Source: Astragalus membranaceus (taxonomy: Eukaryota; Streptophyta; Magnoliopsida; Fabales; Fabaceae). From it: 64,000 bases of DNA. Every line of letters starts with the position of its first letter. The stretch's first letter is position 1. The translations under genes and the position numbers were made by a program. The notes below the pieces were generated by a model. That model had not been told where the DNA came from. It searched no databases and saw nothing but the letters and a program-made list of their open reading frames with translations. The DNA is taken from assembly GCA_039519185.1 (NCBI GenBank), contig CM076846.1:68868666-68932665 (forward strand), given 5' to 3'. Below, piece after piece: positions 1 to 9,737 of the stretch.

Positions 1-105
1 ACCAAACAATATCGAAGGTAATGAATTTGTCACCCATGGATGTGTATAAAGTTTTGGTATTTTTGTTTAGTGTGAATTCACTTATTGATTGAAACTATTG
101 CACAG

Positions 106-203
106 AGTATATGCTTCAAAAGCTTGGAATGGAGCCTGCTAAAGTTCCCGAATTATCCCATTCATTATACAAGACTTATGGAACAACAATGGCTGGTCTA
201 AGG
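106..203 (+). pseudogene. HAD-family phosphatase exon fragment
   Basis: One exon bounded by an AG acceptor (104-105) and a GTACT donor (204). It encodes about 32 residues containing LQKLGMEPAKVPEL and YKTYGTTMAGLR, a stretch I recognise from plant haloacid-dehalogenase-like pyrimidine 5'-nucleotidase/SDT1-type proteins. No neighbouring exon of the same protein follows: the next coding stretch belongs to another family. It is read as a captured or relict exon rather than part of a working gene. The rest of the gene could lie left of the window, but the downstream exons would still be missing. Confidence 0.6.
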
Positions 204-569
204 GTACTATTTACCTTCTTGCTGATTCCTCACACCCTCAAAAACCAGCACTTTTAAGTTTTTTTAATTAAAAAATCTAATTTTGTAGTGTTTGTTTGAA
301 TATTTGGGGATTTTTTTTGATTTGGGTAGGGATAAAAATTTATTGAATTGGATGGTGGATGATTGGGGTTATTTTGCTTTGGTGATTAATAAATTAATTA
401 TGTTAATGATAAATTCAGTTGATTGATCCGGTTGATAGGACAGTGGATAGAGACTTGTCTCCTATTCAAGAATTGGGGTTGAAGTTTTCATTCATTTTGT
501 TATTTTTCTGATTTCGACACTTAAGTAACTCCTAGCACATTTATGAAAATATTTCTCATTTTTGAATAG

Positions 570-892
570 GTGAAAGCTGATGTAGAATCACAAGGTGATT
601 TTGTCATGTCCTTAGCAACTGAAGTACGAGCGTGGTCTTTCTCCGATATTGAAGACCTTGTTGCCTTTGTGAACTGGCTAGATGAGGAACTTTCCTTCCT
701 GGTATGCCTTTAGATCTCATTGCTCATCATAAGAGAAAATTCATGCAGAATTAATTCTCATTTTCCACATTTTCTTGTAACTTTATGTTTCATGATCAAT
801 CTCATTTTTTTTCCTTATGCAAGGTTGATGAACGAGCTGTTCTGAAGCACTTTGATTGGCCTGAAGGGAAAGAAGATGCACTGATCGGCCAG
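570..892 (+). pseudogene. CHUP1-like two-exon fragment
   Basis: Two exons (570-701 and 824-892) with correct AG/GT borders and matching phase. Together they encode 67 residues including SLATEVRAWSFSDIEDL, FVNWLDEELSFL and ERAVLKHFDWPEGK. These match the conserved C-terminal region of CHLOROPLAST UNUSUAL POSITIONING 1-like proteins, which act in chloroplast positioning through actin. The expected continuation after WPEGK is missing, and the flanking exons belong to other families. The retained intron (702-823) shows this came from genomic DNA, not from an mRNA. Confidence 0.7.
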
Positions 893-1029
893 GTTAGTTA
901 AAACTTATTGGAGACTAAAGGGTGTTTCACTGATGTAGAATTCACTTATTGGAGACTTATTGGATTCTTCCAAGCATTCATTTTATAGCAGGGAAATATA
1001 TGAAAAGCTGAGAATTATCGTTTGATGTT

Positions 1030-1664
1030 ATGGAATTGCAGATAAGTTTCTCAACTGTTGGCCACATACTTGATGTCATACTTGCACAAAAAACTGCCAC
1101 AGATAGGTCAGCTGATGAAAAGATAACAAAGAAACAGAAATTGACAACACATCAAGAAGCAGAAGTTCCGACTAATGACATATGCAGAAGAGAGAATCCA
1201 GTCTACATTCTTAGCTCCATTCTTGATGTCTTACTACTGAAGAAAGACATAACAAACAGGTGATATGATTACTTCTGAATCTGAATAACTACCATTCTTG
1301 ATGTCTTATTATGATATTTAAAATAAATAACTACCTCTTTACTATTTTTGTTGTTCCCTTTTATAAGTTTCGTTATTCTTGACAGGAAGAGATGATGAAT
1401 GGAATTAACATTAAGCTACTGATAGAAGCTTTTATCTGCAATTGTTCCTTGTTGGTTGTCTAAGACAGATGATGTGGAAAAATTACTGAAGGTTGGCTTT
1501 TTCATGAAATTGCTTTTGGGTATTCATGTCTCTCCTACATGATTGAAAGCAACTCTTTGCATATCCATCTTCTGATATGTTATTTCTTCCTTCAGATTTT
1601 TGTAGATATTTTGCCGGATATGGTTGAGCACAGAAGGTTGTCAATTGTTTTGTATCTGCTAAGG
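1030..1664 (+). pseudogene. UTP10/HEATR1-like exon fragments
   Basis: Coding-like stretches at about 1042-1260, 1387-1490 and 1597-1664. They contain LSSILDVLLLKKDITNR, MNGINIKLLIEAF and DILPDMVEHRRLSIVLYLLR, as in the HEAT-repeat ribosome-biogenesis protein UTP10/HEATR1 (U3 snoRNP-associated, nucleolar). UTP10 is normally about 2,000 residues, so this is a small internal piece. Stop codons interrupt the spaces between the pieces. It is the third unrelated gene fragment on the same strand within 1.6 kb. The family call rests on remembered motif similarity. Confidence 0.5.
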
Positions 1665-2005
1665 TATTTTCTACATCATGATCCTAATGTTGTAACTTAG
1701 CCATTGTATTCAGTGTACAAGTATAATATTCAGTTCTATTAGGCAAAGTCTTGATGTAATTTAAATCATGAATTTTATTAAGATCCCAATTGTTTTGTTC
1801 TAGTTATTTTCCTGTTGTTAACAGCCTCTGTATAGTGTATACTGCTAGTTTGCCTTGAGAATTTTCAAGGTTAATGTTGAAATCAGAGTTGTTTTGGGAA
1901 ATTATGCTTGTTTTGAGAAATATATATGTTTTACTCTATTTTGAGAATGCAAGTTGACTAGCACTTGATTGGTTACATTCATTAAGCGTTACTTTACTGA
2001 TATAT
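1665..2005. other. AT-rich spacer
   Basis: No reading frame, repeat or terminal motif stands out between the UTP10-like fragment and the tRNA-like gene. If the upstream mosaic was captured by a Helitron, a hairpin followed by CTRR would be expected near here; I did not find a convincing one. Confidence 0.5.
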
Positions 2006-2077
2006 GACTCCATGGCCCAATGGATAAGGCGCTGGTCTACGGGACCCGAGATCTGGGTTCGATCCCCAGTGGAGTCG
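2006..2077 (+). tRNA. tRNA-Arg (ACG), possibly degenerate
   Basis: A 72-base cloverleaf can be folded. The acceptor is GACTCCA paired with TGGAGTC, the anticodon loop CTACGGG has anticodon ACG, the T arm is CTGGG-TTCGATC-CCCAG, the discriminator is G, and a TTTTT Pol III stop follows at 2082-2086. No intron. The anticodon stem (CTGGT/ACCCG) has one T-C mismatch and the variable loop is four bases (AGAT), so it may be a recently decayed copy. Decodes CGN arginine codons if functional. Confidence 0.75.
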
Positions 2078-2140
2078 CTTCTTTTTAATGAAAAATTTGT
2101 ATAACCAGGGTGTATTAAACCAAAATTTAAAAAAAAAAAC

Positions 2141-2693
2141 TTTTAAGGTCAGGCGCAATAATGCTTGACCTTAAATCATACATACGAAGTCAAGCAATAA
2201 TAAAAGCTTGACCTTAAATCAAACATACGAAGTCAAGCAAGTTTAAGCTTGACTTTAAATCATACTTACGAAGTCAGGCAAGAATAAATGCTTGACTTCG
2301 TAAGTATGATTTAAAGTCAAGCATTTATTCTTGCTTGACTTTGTAAGTATGATTTAAAGTCAAGCAATAATAAAAGCTTGACCTTAAATCATACATACGA
2401 AGTCAGGCAAGAATAAATGCTTGACTTTAAATCATACATACGAAGTCAGGCAAGAATAAATGCTTGACTTTAAATCATACATACGAAGTCAGGCAAGAAT
2501 AAATGTTTGACTTTAAAACATACTTACGAAGTCAGGCGCAATAAATATTTGACTTTAAAACATACTTACGAAGTCAGGCTATCGCTTGACTTTAAAACTC
2601 CAGACATACAAAGTCGACTTAATAAAAGTCAAGCGCCCGCCTGACTTTAAATCCCCTTTTCGCCTGACTTTAAATTCCCTTTTTGCACTAGTG
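2141..2693. mobile_element. 3' part of a CACTA-type element
   Basis: The right end, read on the minus strand, starts CACTAGTGCAAAAAGGG (2677-2693), a CACTA terminus followed by subterminal repeats. The block is filled with variants of a 43-bp unit containing GCTTGACTTTAAATCATAC and CGAAGTCAGGC; at about 2400-2530 it repeats head to tail, and at 2290-2370 units are inverted so that hairpins can form. Short terminal repeats plus dense subterminal repeats are typical of the superfamily, where they bind transposase. No matching left CACTA terminus is seen, so the element is truncated; no transposase is present. Confidence 0.65.
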
Positions 2694-2699
2694 CTAATT

Positions 2700-3270
2700 C
2701 CTTAAGTGATTCAACAATAGGCAAAGCATTACACATTGGAAATAAAGAATTCACAAACCCAATCCCATATTCCTATGATCATCAAGTTTGTGACCTAAAA
2801 CCCCAAATCAAGCATACAAACCCATATTCCTATGGTGATCATAAACCCTAAATCAATACAACTATCATATGTAATTGTAAAGCATTAAGAATAGAGGCAT
2901 GGGAAATTGATAAATTAAACAAAAACTGAGTTGATCATAACAAAGCATTCATAGGATAGTTTTGGGGAGAGTCATCTCTCCCTAATCTAAAAAAATTAGT
3001 TACACAACATCGTAGGAGTAGAAATCAAGAGTAGAAGAAGATTACACAAGGAGGAATCCATTAGAACCTTCAAACCCTAAAATCGCATCCCAGACGAAGT
3101 GCCGGATGTACTGCTTTTCAATCCTTTTTTCCTCGCCGTTTTTCCTTCCAGCGCTGCTCCTCTGCGTCCTTTCTTTTCAATTCCCTCCAATCTTAATCCT
3201 GGAATTCTCCATGCCTTTTTAATTCCAGCCCACATGCATTTCTTGGGCCCATCAATAAATTTGTCATTTT
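2700..3270 (-). mobile_element. LTR fragment, related to the LTR at 52173-53419
   Basis: Read on the minus strand this shares phrases with the LTR at 52.2-53.4 kb: GGGGAGAG followed by ACTCTCCCC, a run about a first day-length spacer with CCTATG..ATGATC, and the same order of blocks. It also contains two copies of CCCATATTCCTATG (2763, 2823). No coding capacity. Its own TSD could not be found. From 3271 to 3529 I see only AT-rich sequence. Confidence 0.4.
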
Positions 3271-3529
3271 TCCTTTAATTGAACTTGCCAATTACACCTC
3301 CACTCCTACTACATAAAACTAAAACTATGCCAAATCCCTTAATGATTGGCTGAATCACACATAAAATAACCGACATTTTGGCTATAACTGAACAAAAAAA
3401 TACATATGATAATGAGTCATCAGCAGACAATTTTCTAGGCTTCTTGGTTGACAACCAGGGCATTGAAGTATACAAAACAAAGCTCGAGTCATCTTAGAGG
3501 CAAGACCTCCCAGAACAAAGAAGGAGTTG

Positions 3530-4413
3530 CAGAGTTTACTAGGCAAGATCAACTTTGAGGAGGTTTATTGCTAACTCGACTGGAAAGATGAAGGCTTTCT
3601 CACCCTTGTTGAGGATAAAGAACACCGACGAGATGGTATGGGAAATCAAGCAACAGATGGTATGGGGAATCAAGCAACAGGAGACCTTTGACCAGATCAA
3701 GCCTGCCTTGACTAATCCCCCTGTCCTGGTACCTCCGCAGCCAGGGAAGCTCTTAAAGCTATACATTGCAACCGAGGACCAAGCTATCGGCTGCTTGTTA
3801 GCCCAAGATGATGAAGATGGTGCCGAGCGTGCTATATATTATCTTAGTAGGATCCTCAATGATGCTGAAACTAGATAATCTCCTATTGAAAAGCTTTGTC
3901 TATCTTTGTTTAATGCCTGTACTAAACTTGAATATTACCTTTTACCCAATGAAATTTTGGTTGTGTGCAAAGTGGATATTATAAGATATCTTCTTAATAG
4001 GCCCGTCTTGAAAGGACAGGCCCTGGCTGATTTCTTGGCTCTGCATCCTTGCGTGGAGGTGCACCATTCGCCAACCGAACCTACCAACTATTTGGGGTGG
4101 AAGTCCTGGATCCTCATGTTTAATGGTTCGAGCACCAAAACGGGGGCAGGCACTGGCGTGGTAATCACCAACCCCTGCGGCCAAACATGGAGGTTCATGT
4201 GCAGGATAGGAGATTAGGCTGAGTATGAAGCTTGATCATGGGACTCGATATCCTGGCCGCCATGAAAGCTCGGTACATAGAGGTCAAAGGTGACTCCCAA
4301 CTGGTGATTAAACAAATTACTGGGGAATACATGTGTTACAACACGAAGCTCAAACAGTTAAAGTTGTTTGTCGATGTTGTGATCATGTATGTCCCTAGGA
4401 ATGAGAATCAATA
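3530..4413 (+). pseudogene. Tat pol: RT tail, RNase H and archaeal-type RNase H
   Basis: Starts in the last part of the RT (RRFIANSTGKMKAFSPLLR), continues into the retroviral-type RNase H (GCLLAQDDEDG, YYLSRILNDAETR) and then, after an apparent deletion behind LLNRPVLKG, into QALADFLALHPCVEV and the second RNase H (MFNGSSTKTGAGTGVVI, ALIMGLDILAAMKARYIEV, GDSQLVIKQITGEY). In-frame stops occur at 3876-3878 and 4215-4217, and one frame change links the parts. The DGSS-type first catalytic acidic residue has become N (FNGSS). Non-functional. Confidence 0.75.
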
Positions 4414-4514
4414 AGCGATTGGCTTGGCCCAGCAAGCCTCGGGGTACAAGGAGTTGGTGGTCGAGGTAATGCAACAGGACGCATCGGTTCCAACTGAGGA
4501 GGATCCTGCCAATG

Positions 4515-5724
4515 TCTGAATTGGGATATTGACAGAGTACCTCTGTAACCCAACGGCTAGCACTGACTTTAAGGTCAAACAGAGGGCGCTTAAGTACATC
4601 TTGATAGGGGACGACCTTTATAAAAGGAGCGCCAATGGGGTATTGTTACGGTGCCTTAAGAGAAATGATGTTTATATGGTGATGGCACAAGTCTACGCAG
4701 GGATATGTGGTGCGCATAAGTCTTGCCCCATAATGAAGTGGGTCATCTATAGGCATGGATACTATTGGCCGACGATCGCGGCCAATTGCTTCCAGTTTGC
4801 GAAGAGTTGTGAAGTTTTCCAGTTACATGGACCGATCAAGAGAGTGCCTGCGGGCGAACTTCACCCCATCGTTAAGCCTTGGCCATTCAGAGGGTGGGCC
4901 ATGGATTTAATCGGCAAGATATACCCTCCAAGTTCAAAGGGCCATAACTTTATTATTGTAGCCACCTATTAGTTCACCAAATGGGTGGAAGTCGTACCTT
5001 TAGGCAGTGTCGATCAGGCTGTGGTGATTAAATTCATAGAGAACCAAATCATATACATATTTGTTATCCCTGAAACCATCACGGTCGATCAAGGCACAAT
5101 GTTCTCCAGGGAACAAGTGGTGGCCTTTTCCCAAGAGTATGACATCAAGATGAGACACTTGTCTCCTTATTATGCTCAAGCTAACAGAAAGGCTGAGACT
5201 ACCAACAAAATCATCATCGAACTCATCAAGAAAAACATAGAGGACAAACCTCGACGGTGGCACGAGATCCTCAATGAGGTTCTTTGGGATATGAGAAATT
5301 CTAAGTCCACGGCCACGAGGCGACTCCCTATTGTTTGGTATATGGTCAGGATGTCGTGTTGCCACTTGAAATCAGTGCAGCATCATTAAGAGTGGCTCGA
5401 CAACACTCTCTTAACATGGAGGAGTACCAACATGCCATGTTGATGGATTTGGACTCGGTGGACGACGATAGGCTGACTGCCCTCAGCAGGATTGAAATGA
5501 ACAAAGCCAAAACGGCCCGGGCCTACAACAAACACGTCAAGCAAAAGAAGTTTGTTGAGGGTGACAGGCCCTACATTGTGAGTGAAGTGTTCAATGGTGG
5601 GGCATACCGTTTGATTACACTAGACGGAGAAGAGTTCGAAACAAAAATCAACGCCAAATATCTGAAAGCGTATTATCCTACTCTATGGGAAAATATGCAA
5701 GGAAAAGAAAATTGGCAGTTATAA
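4515..5724 (+). pseudogene. Tat pol: integrase
   Basis: Zinc-binding HHCC region: GICGAHKS, RHGYYWPT, CFQFAKSC. Core domain follows with WAMDLIGKI, ITVDQGTMFS and QANRKAETTNK, so the three acidic residues of the DDE triad are still present, although QANG has changed to QANR. The C-terminal part ends EVFNGGAYRLITLDGEEF...LKAYYPTLW. An in-frame TAG at 4970-4972 and a frame change near 5330-5390 break the ORF. Integrase inserts the cDNA into the host genome; this copy cannot be made as one protein. Confidence 0.8.
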
Positions 5725-6332
5725 GGAGAAAAAGTGTCAAGATGGCACGCCACACACTGGCGACCTAGTGTGAAAACAAAAGGGAATGAAGCAGACTACC
5801 CCCAGTCATCTGCTGCTGAAGCTTCTCCTCCCACTGATTCGGGCACCTCTCGACCCAATGGCGTATTGACAGAAGGGAGAGCGGTCGGATAAGGGTCAGT
5901 GGCCACAGAGGATTCGTCCGCAGGGGAAGCAAATGAATAACTTACCAAATGAGCATGAAGTCTATCCCATGAAGAAATCGCAGATTGAACCTCACTCTGG
6001 CCACGCTCCCGGTCATAGACAAAAACTTCTTTCTAGGACTCTAATTCCTTAATGCGTTGATCTAAGGGTTTACTCAGGTTGTGTAGACAGGTCTGTTCAA
6101 CCGCGACCATGGCAAGCTTGTTTGTCGCCTCCTCCTGCTGAGGGCGTAGGGCCTACAGCTCCTGGTATAGATCCATTAGAGATGTTTCAATTTCTCCAAT
6201 ACTACGCTTGGTCGTTTCTTCCTCGGCTAGTGCCAGTCTACGCTCTGCCTCCTTCTCGCCGTAGGCTGTAAGATGCATCCTCTTCTCGACCTGCAGGATA
6301 TTCAAACAATCCAGTGCTTCTTGGGCAGCATC

Positions 6333-8530
6333 CTAAGCGGCTTTGGACGCCGAGTAGATCTGATAAATCTCTGGGAGCTGGTAGGCTATGTCCTTCAAGA
6401 CCTCCCTCCGCTGCTCCGGGAAATCCCCTGAAGATGCCAACCTGAACGCCAAGGACAGTAAATCTGAGAGTTGGGTAGGATCAGTAATTATTCCTCCTCG
6501 AAGGGCTTCTTCTAGTTTTTGCACCTCATCTTTCGAGGGAGGAATCAGTTGGGACAGGCTCTGAGAGGAAAAGTACTGAGCCACATCTGCCTCAGTTATT
6601 TGTTTATGGTCCGGATGAGAGGGAGAAATTGAGCTTGAACGTACTGGTGGAGGGGAACTCTGAACTAGAATCGGAGGATCCTCTGGGACTGGGGGATCGA
6701 CCGCCTACAGGCGGAGACAAAATAAGGAAAGCGAAAGCCAACAAGAAGGAGGAATGAGAATAGGAAAAACGCCATACCTTAGACTTCTTGGAAGGGCGGG
6801 GAATGTCTTCTGCCACCACGGAATCTCTCTTCGCTACTGGTTGTGAGGAAGTCTCTGGTGGGGCTCGTCGAGTAGATGACCGCCGAAAGGTGATAGGGCC
6901 ATCTTCATCATCTTCTAAATCATGACCGCCGGAAAATTCTGCCACTAAAAGGGGACAAAGATGAGAAGAGAGACTAGCATAAGAACAGGCAACGAATGCA
7001 CCATGGGAAACTGAAAATGTACCAACGGTCGACTGAGACCGAGTGGATGATCGCCGAACGGAGGTTATGGACTCAGGCGTTTTTTCAACAGCAGAAGGAG
7101 CGGTGCTGGTTAGTGCTAAAGAAGGGGCCGGAACTATGTGAGGTTGATCGAGATACCTAGAGAGATAGTCACCAAGTGCCCGAGGGAAGACTAGGTTTTT
7201 GACGCCAAGCCACCAATTGGTGAAGGCACTGGTTTCACCCGGACACACCTCGTAATGCGCCCACACACTTTCAGTGACCTTGTAGTAATTGCCAGTGATC
7301 ATCTTGCACACCTGACCATCCGACAAACCTTCCCGACGGCGAGGATCATTCAAGGCTTGATAGGGTATAGGGACATGCTACATCAATCCAAATTGTTTGC
7401 AGACAAAGTTAGGACAGTAGTACTCTGTGAGAGCTCTGCTGTAACGAGAGGTAGCAATGTAACCAATTGGCAGGTCCCTGGCCACCAGAGCAGATCGCCA
7501 GTAGTCACGAGCAGTACTACGCTCCGTGAGAGAAATCTGAGATTGTATTCTTTGGGGAACAAAAATCCAGGAAGGACCATACCTCTTGTCCAGCACCGTA
7601 TACCACGTCATTTCAGCTGCATTCGTCCACAAAAGCTCCTTCATGAACTGGGCTAAAGTCATCTTATGGCAGGGAGTGGCCTAGAGCTGAAGGCCCAAAC
7701 ATCGGTTGGTTGGCGACTTGGGAATGGTAAGCCCCGCAAACAGAATATGAGGAAAGTAAAGAGCGGCCCATAACTGAAGAAACCACATGGGACCCTGAAT
7801 CTTGGATACCCGGCCATATTCCTTGATCTGGTCGAGCATGACCTGGATGCCTCGGTAGAGCCCACCGAGGAAATAGGGAGCCTATGCATAAACTTTACTG
7901 TTGGTCATCATGGCGACGAAAGGAGTAGACGCCTTTAGCATGAACATGGCCAAGATTCACCTTCTTTGGCAATCTAGCGGGGTGTACACACCGGCCAAAT
8001 GCAGGCAGGCCGGTAATGGCAGATACGTCCAAAACGGTGGGGGTGATCATACCCCATGGGAATATAAAGGCGTTGAAGTCTGAAGACCAGAAGCCTAAGA
8101 GAGGTAGTAGAATGTCGAGGTTGTGGGGGAATGGTGAAAGCAGAGCGATTATGTCGCGAAGACCCCATGTTCTCTAAGCATCCTTCTTGACAGGGTGAAT
8201 CTTGTCGAACCAGGCATGGTAGTCATCGGTGGACTTGGCCCAATCCCTAGTTTTCGACACTCTGGCATCGATGGTGAACCAATATTGGGTAACTGGAAAA
8301 CCAGGACGAGTCGAGGCGTTGAAAATTTGCTTGAAGGCGTTAAAGCCTTCACAGACTTCAGAGGTGGTGGGCCGCACCGTGACGCCATCGGAAACGACAA
8401 CGAGAATATCCTGCGGGGAAACCCCAAGAGAAGGACTCGCCGAAGATGGACCAGAAGAAGAAGAGCTTGTCTGATTGTCATCGCCACCGTAACTATGTTC
8501 CTGATTTTGGGAATCAGAATTCGAAGACAT
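6333..8530 (-). pseudogene. Antisense extra ORF of Tat element with plant mobile domain
   Basis: Coding traces run opposite to pol between integrase and the 3' LTR. The best start is the ATG at 8528-8530 (Ser-rich N-terminus MSSNSDSQNQEHSYGGDD). After a stop at 8174 the frame goes on through RDIIALLSPFPHNLDILLPL, LGFWSSDFNAFIFPWG and MITPTVLDVSAITGLPAFG, the signature of the plant mobile domain. Further pieces lie at 7662-7378, 7353-6604 (VCKMITGNYYKVTE...FPRALGDYLSRYL) and 6584-6333. Several frame breaks make it dead. Extra ORFs in this position, sense or antisense, are known in Tat elements; their function is unknown. Confidence 0.6.
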
Positions 8531-8807
8531 GGTGGTAGCAAAAGAAAGAAGGTCTGGTTCGTGGAGAAAAGAAAACAGCGAATGAGGTGAAACATTTTCA
8601 AGAAAAGCGATCAACCGTGCGTGGCAATGATGAAGGCTATTTGTAGCTTGCGCAGCATTGGGAACCGTTGCGCCGCCCTATCGTTTCGCGTAAGGTGAAT
8701 CACCAAGTGTCACTTAATGACAGTTAAGTCTCTTCAAACCGTCACATCAAGTCATATCAAGGGTTTTTTGTACCATCAGTCACGTACTCGCGGCCATACG
8801 ACAGCAC

Positions 8808-8820
8808 AAAAAGGGGGGCA
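8808..8820 (+). promoter_or_regulatory. Polypurine tract of the Tat element
   Basis: AAAAAGGGGGGCA lies directly before the 3' LTR start (TTTTTAACACCC, probably a mutated TGTTAACACCC). In LTR elements this tract primes plus-strand DNA synthesis, which fits the + orientation of pol. Confidence 0.65.
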
Positions 8821-8821
8821 A

Positions 8822-9688
8822 TTTTTAACACCCAAAAATAACTAAGTCGTGGGCCGAGGGTTGAGAGAAATGAGAAAAGGGATCAGGGTGTTGAGGCAAG
8901 CCATTAAACAAAATCATAAGAGATGTTTGCTAAAAGAATGGACTCAAGAGAGGGCCTCAGGGGTAAATCACAATATAAATTCCCCAAGGAAGGGGTAAGC
9001 CTGGGGGATAGTAAACAAGGCCGTGGGAGAGTAAAGTCTCAGCCTATAGAGTACCACAGTCATGACGGCTATGGCACCTAGGTTCATGGCTGCAGACCGA
9101 GGACAAGGGTCAGCTGAGGAACTAAATGGTCGAGGTAAGGCAGGTTTTGCTTGGAAGGCAAGAAAGAGGGAGCACGTGGATAGAACGTGGGACCAGTTGA
9201 AGATCAAGCGAAGGATCGAGAGGCCTTAAAAAGCGGAGCGAGGGGGTTTTACCCCACTAACCGTGCTAGTGGGATCGTGGGTAGTTACTCCGTCTCTTTA
9301 GGGCTTAGGAGCAGTTATAGGCGTTGATCTTTGATTGTTCCAATGGTAGCAAGTGTTGGCTCGGATAGTGGCTGATGAGGGCCTGTATATATATATATAT
9401 AGGAAGAGGAACGAATTGTAAAGACACACATCAATACAAACACTCTATTTTCATCTGCTTTATCTTCTTTTATTGCACTTTACTTTTTTCTTTATGCATT
9501 AGGCTAGTAGATAATTCAACCCTCGCGTTCCATTCACTCAACCTGACCCTTTCTAGAGGAGTCAGGAAACCCACAGTTGAGGAGCAGAGTTCCCTCCTCG
9601 GCAGAATTGCTTGAAGAACAGAGGAATCAAAGACTGTCCAAACCCCTGGCCGACTCCACGGCTGGGACCTAAGAGTTTGACGACAACA
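8822..9688 (+). mobile_element. 3' LTR of the Tat element
   Basis: Begins right after the polypurine tract and ends near ACGACAACA, where the sequence changes to a different Ty3 element. It holds a TATA stretch (9385-9402) followed by a transcribed-looking leader. The start is mutated (TT for TG) and the right border is approximate, because no second LTR or TSD is available for comparison. Confidence 0.5.
9384..9402 (+). promoter_or_regulatory. LTR TATA region
   Basis: A (TA)n run, TGTATATATATATATATAGG, sits about 560 bp into the 3' LTR at the place expected for the U3 promoter. It may simply be a short microsatellite that overlaps the original TATA box. Confidence 0.4.
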
Positions 9689-9737
9689 GTAATGAAACTC
9701 ATTCTACCCCTTCCCCTATCCTCGACCCGAACACCAA

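Larger units (their letters stand above)
3530..9688 (+). mobile_element. Tat-lineage Ty3 retrotransposon remnant
   Basis: In order: end of reverse transcriptase, RNase H, second (archaeal-type) RNase H, integrase, an extra ORF region on the opposite strand, polypurine tract and 3' LTR. A duplicated RNase H and an extra ORF between integrase and 3' LTR are hallmarks of the Tat lineage of plant Ty3/gypsy elements. The 5' LTR, gag, protease and most of the RT are missing on the left. Multiple stop codons and small deletions show it is long dead. It abuts another Ty3 remnant on the right. Confidence 0.75.
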
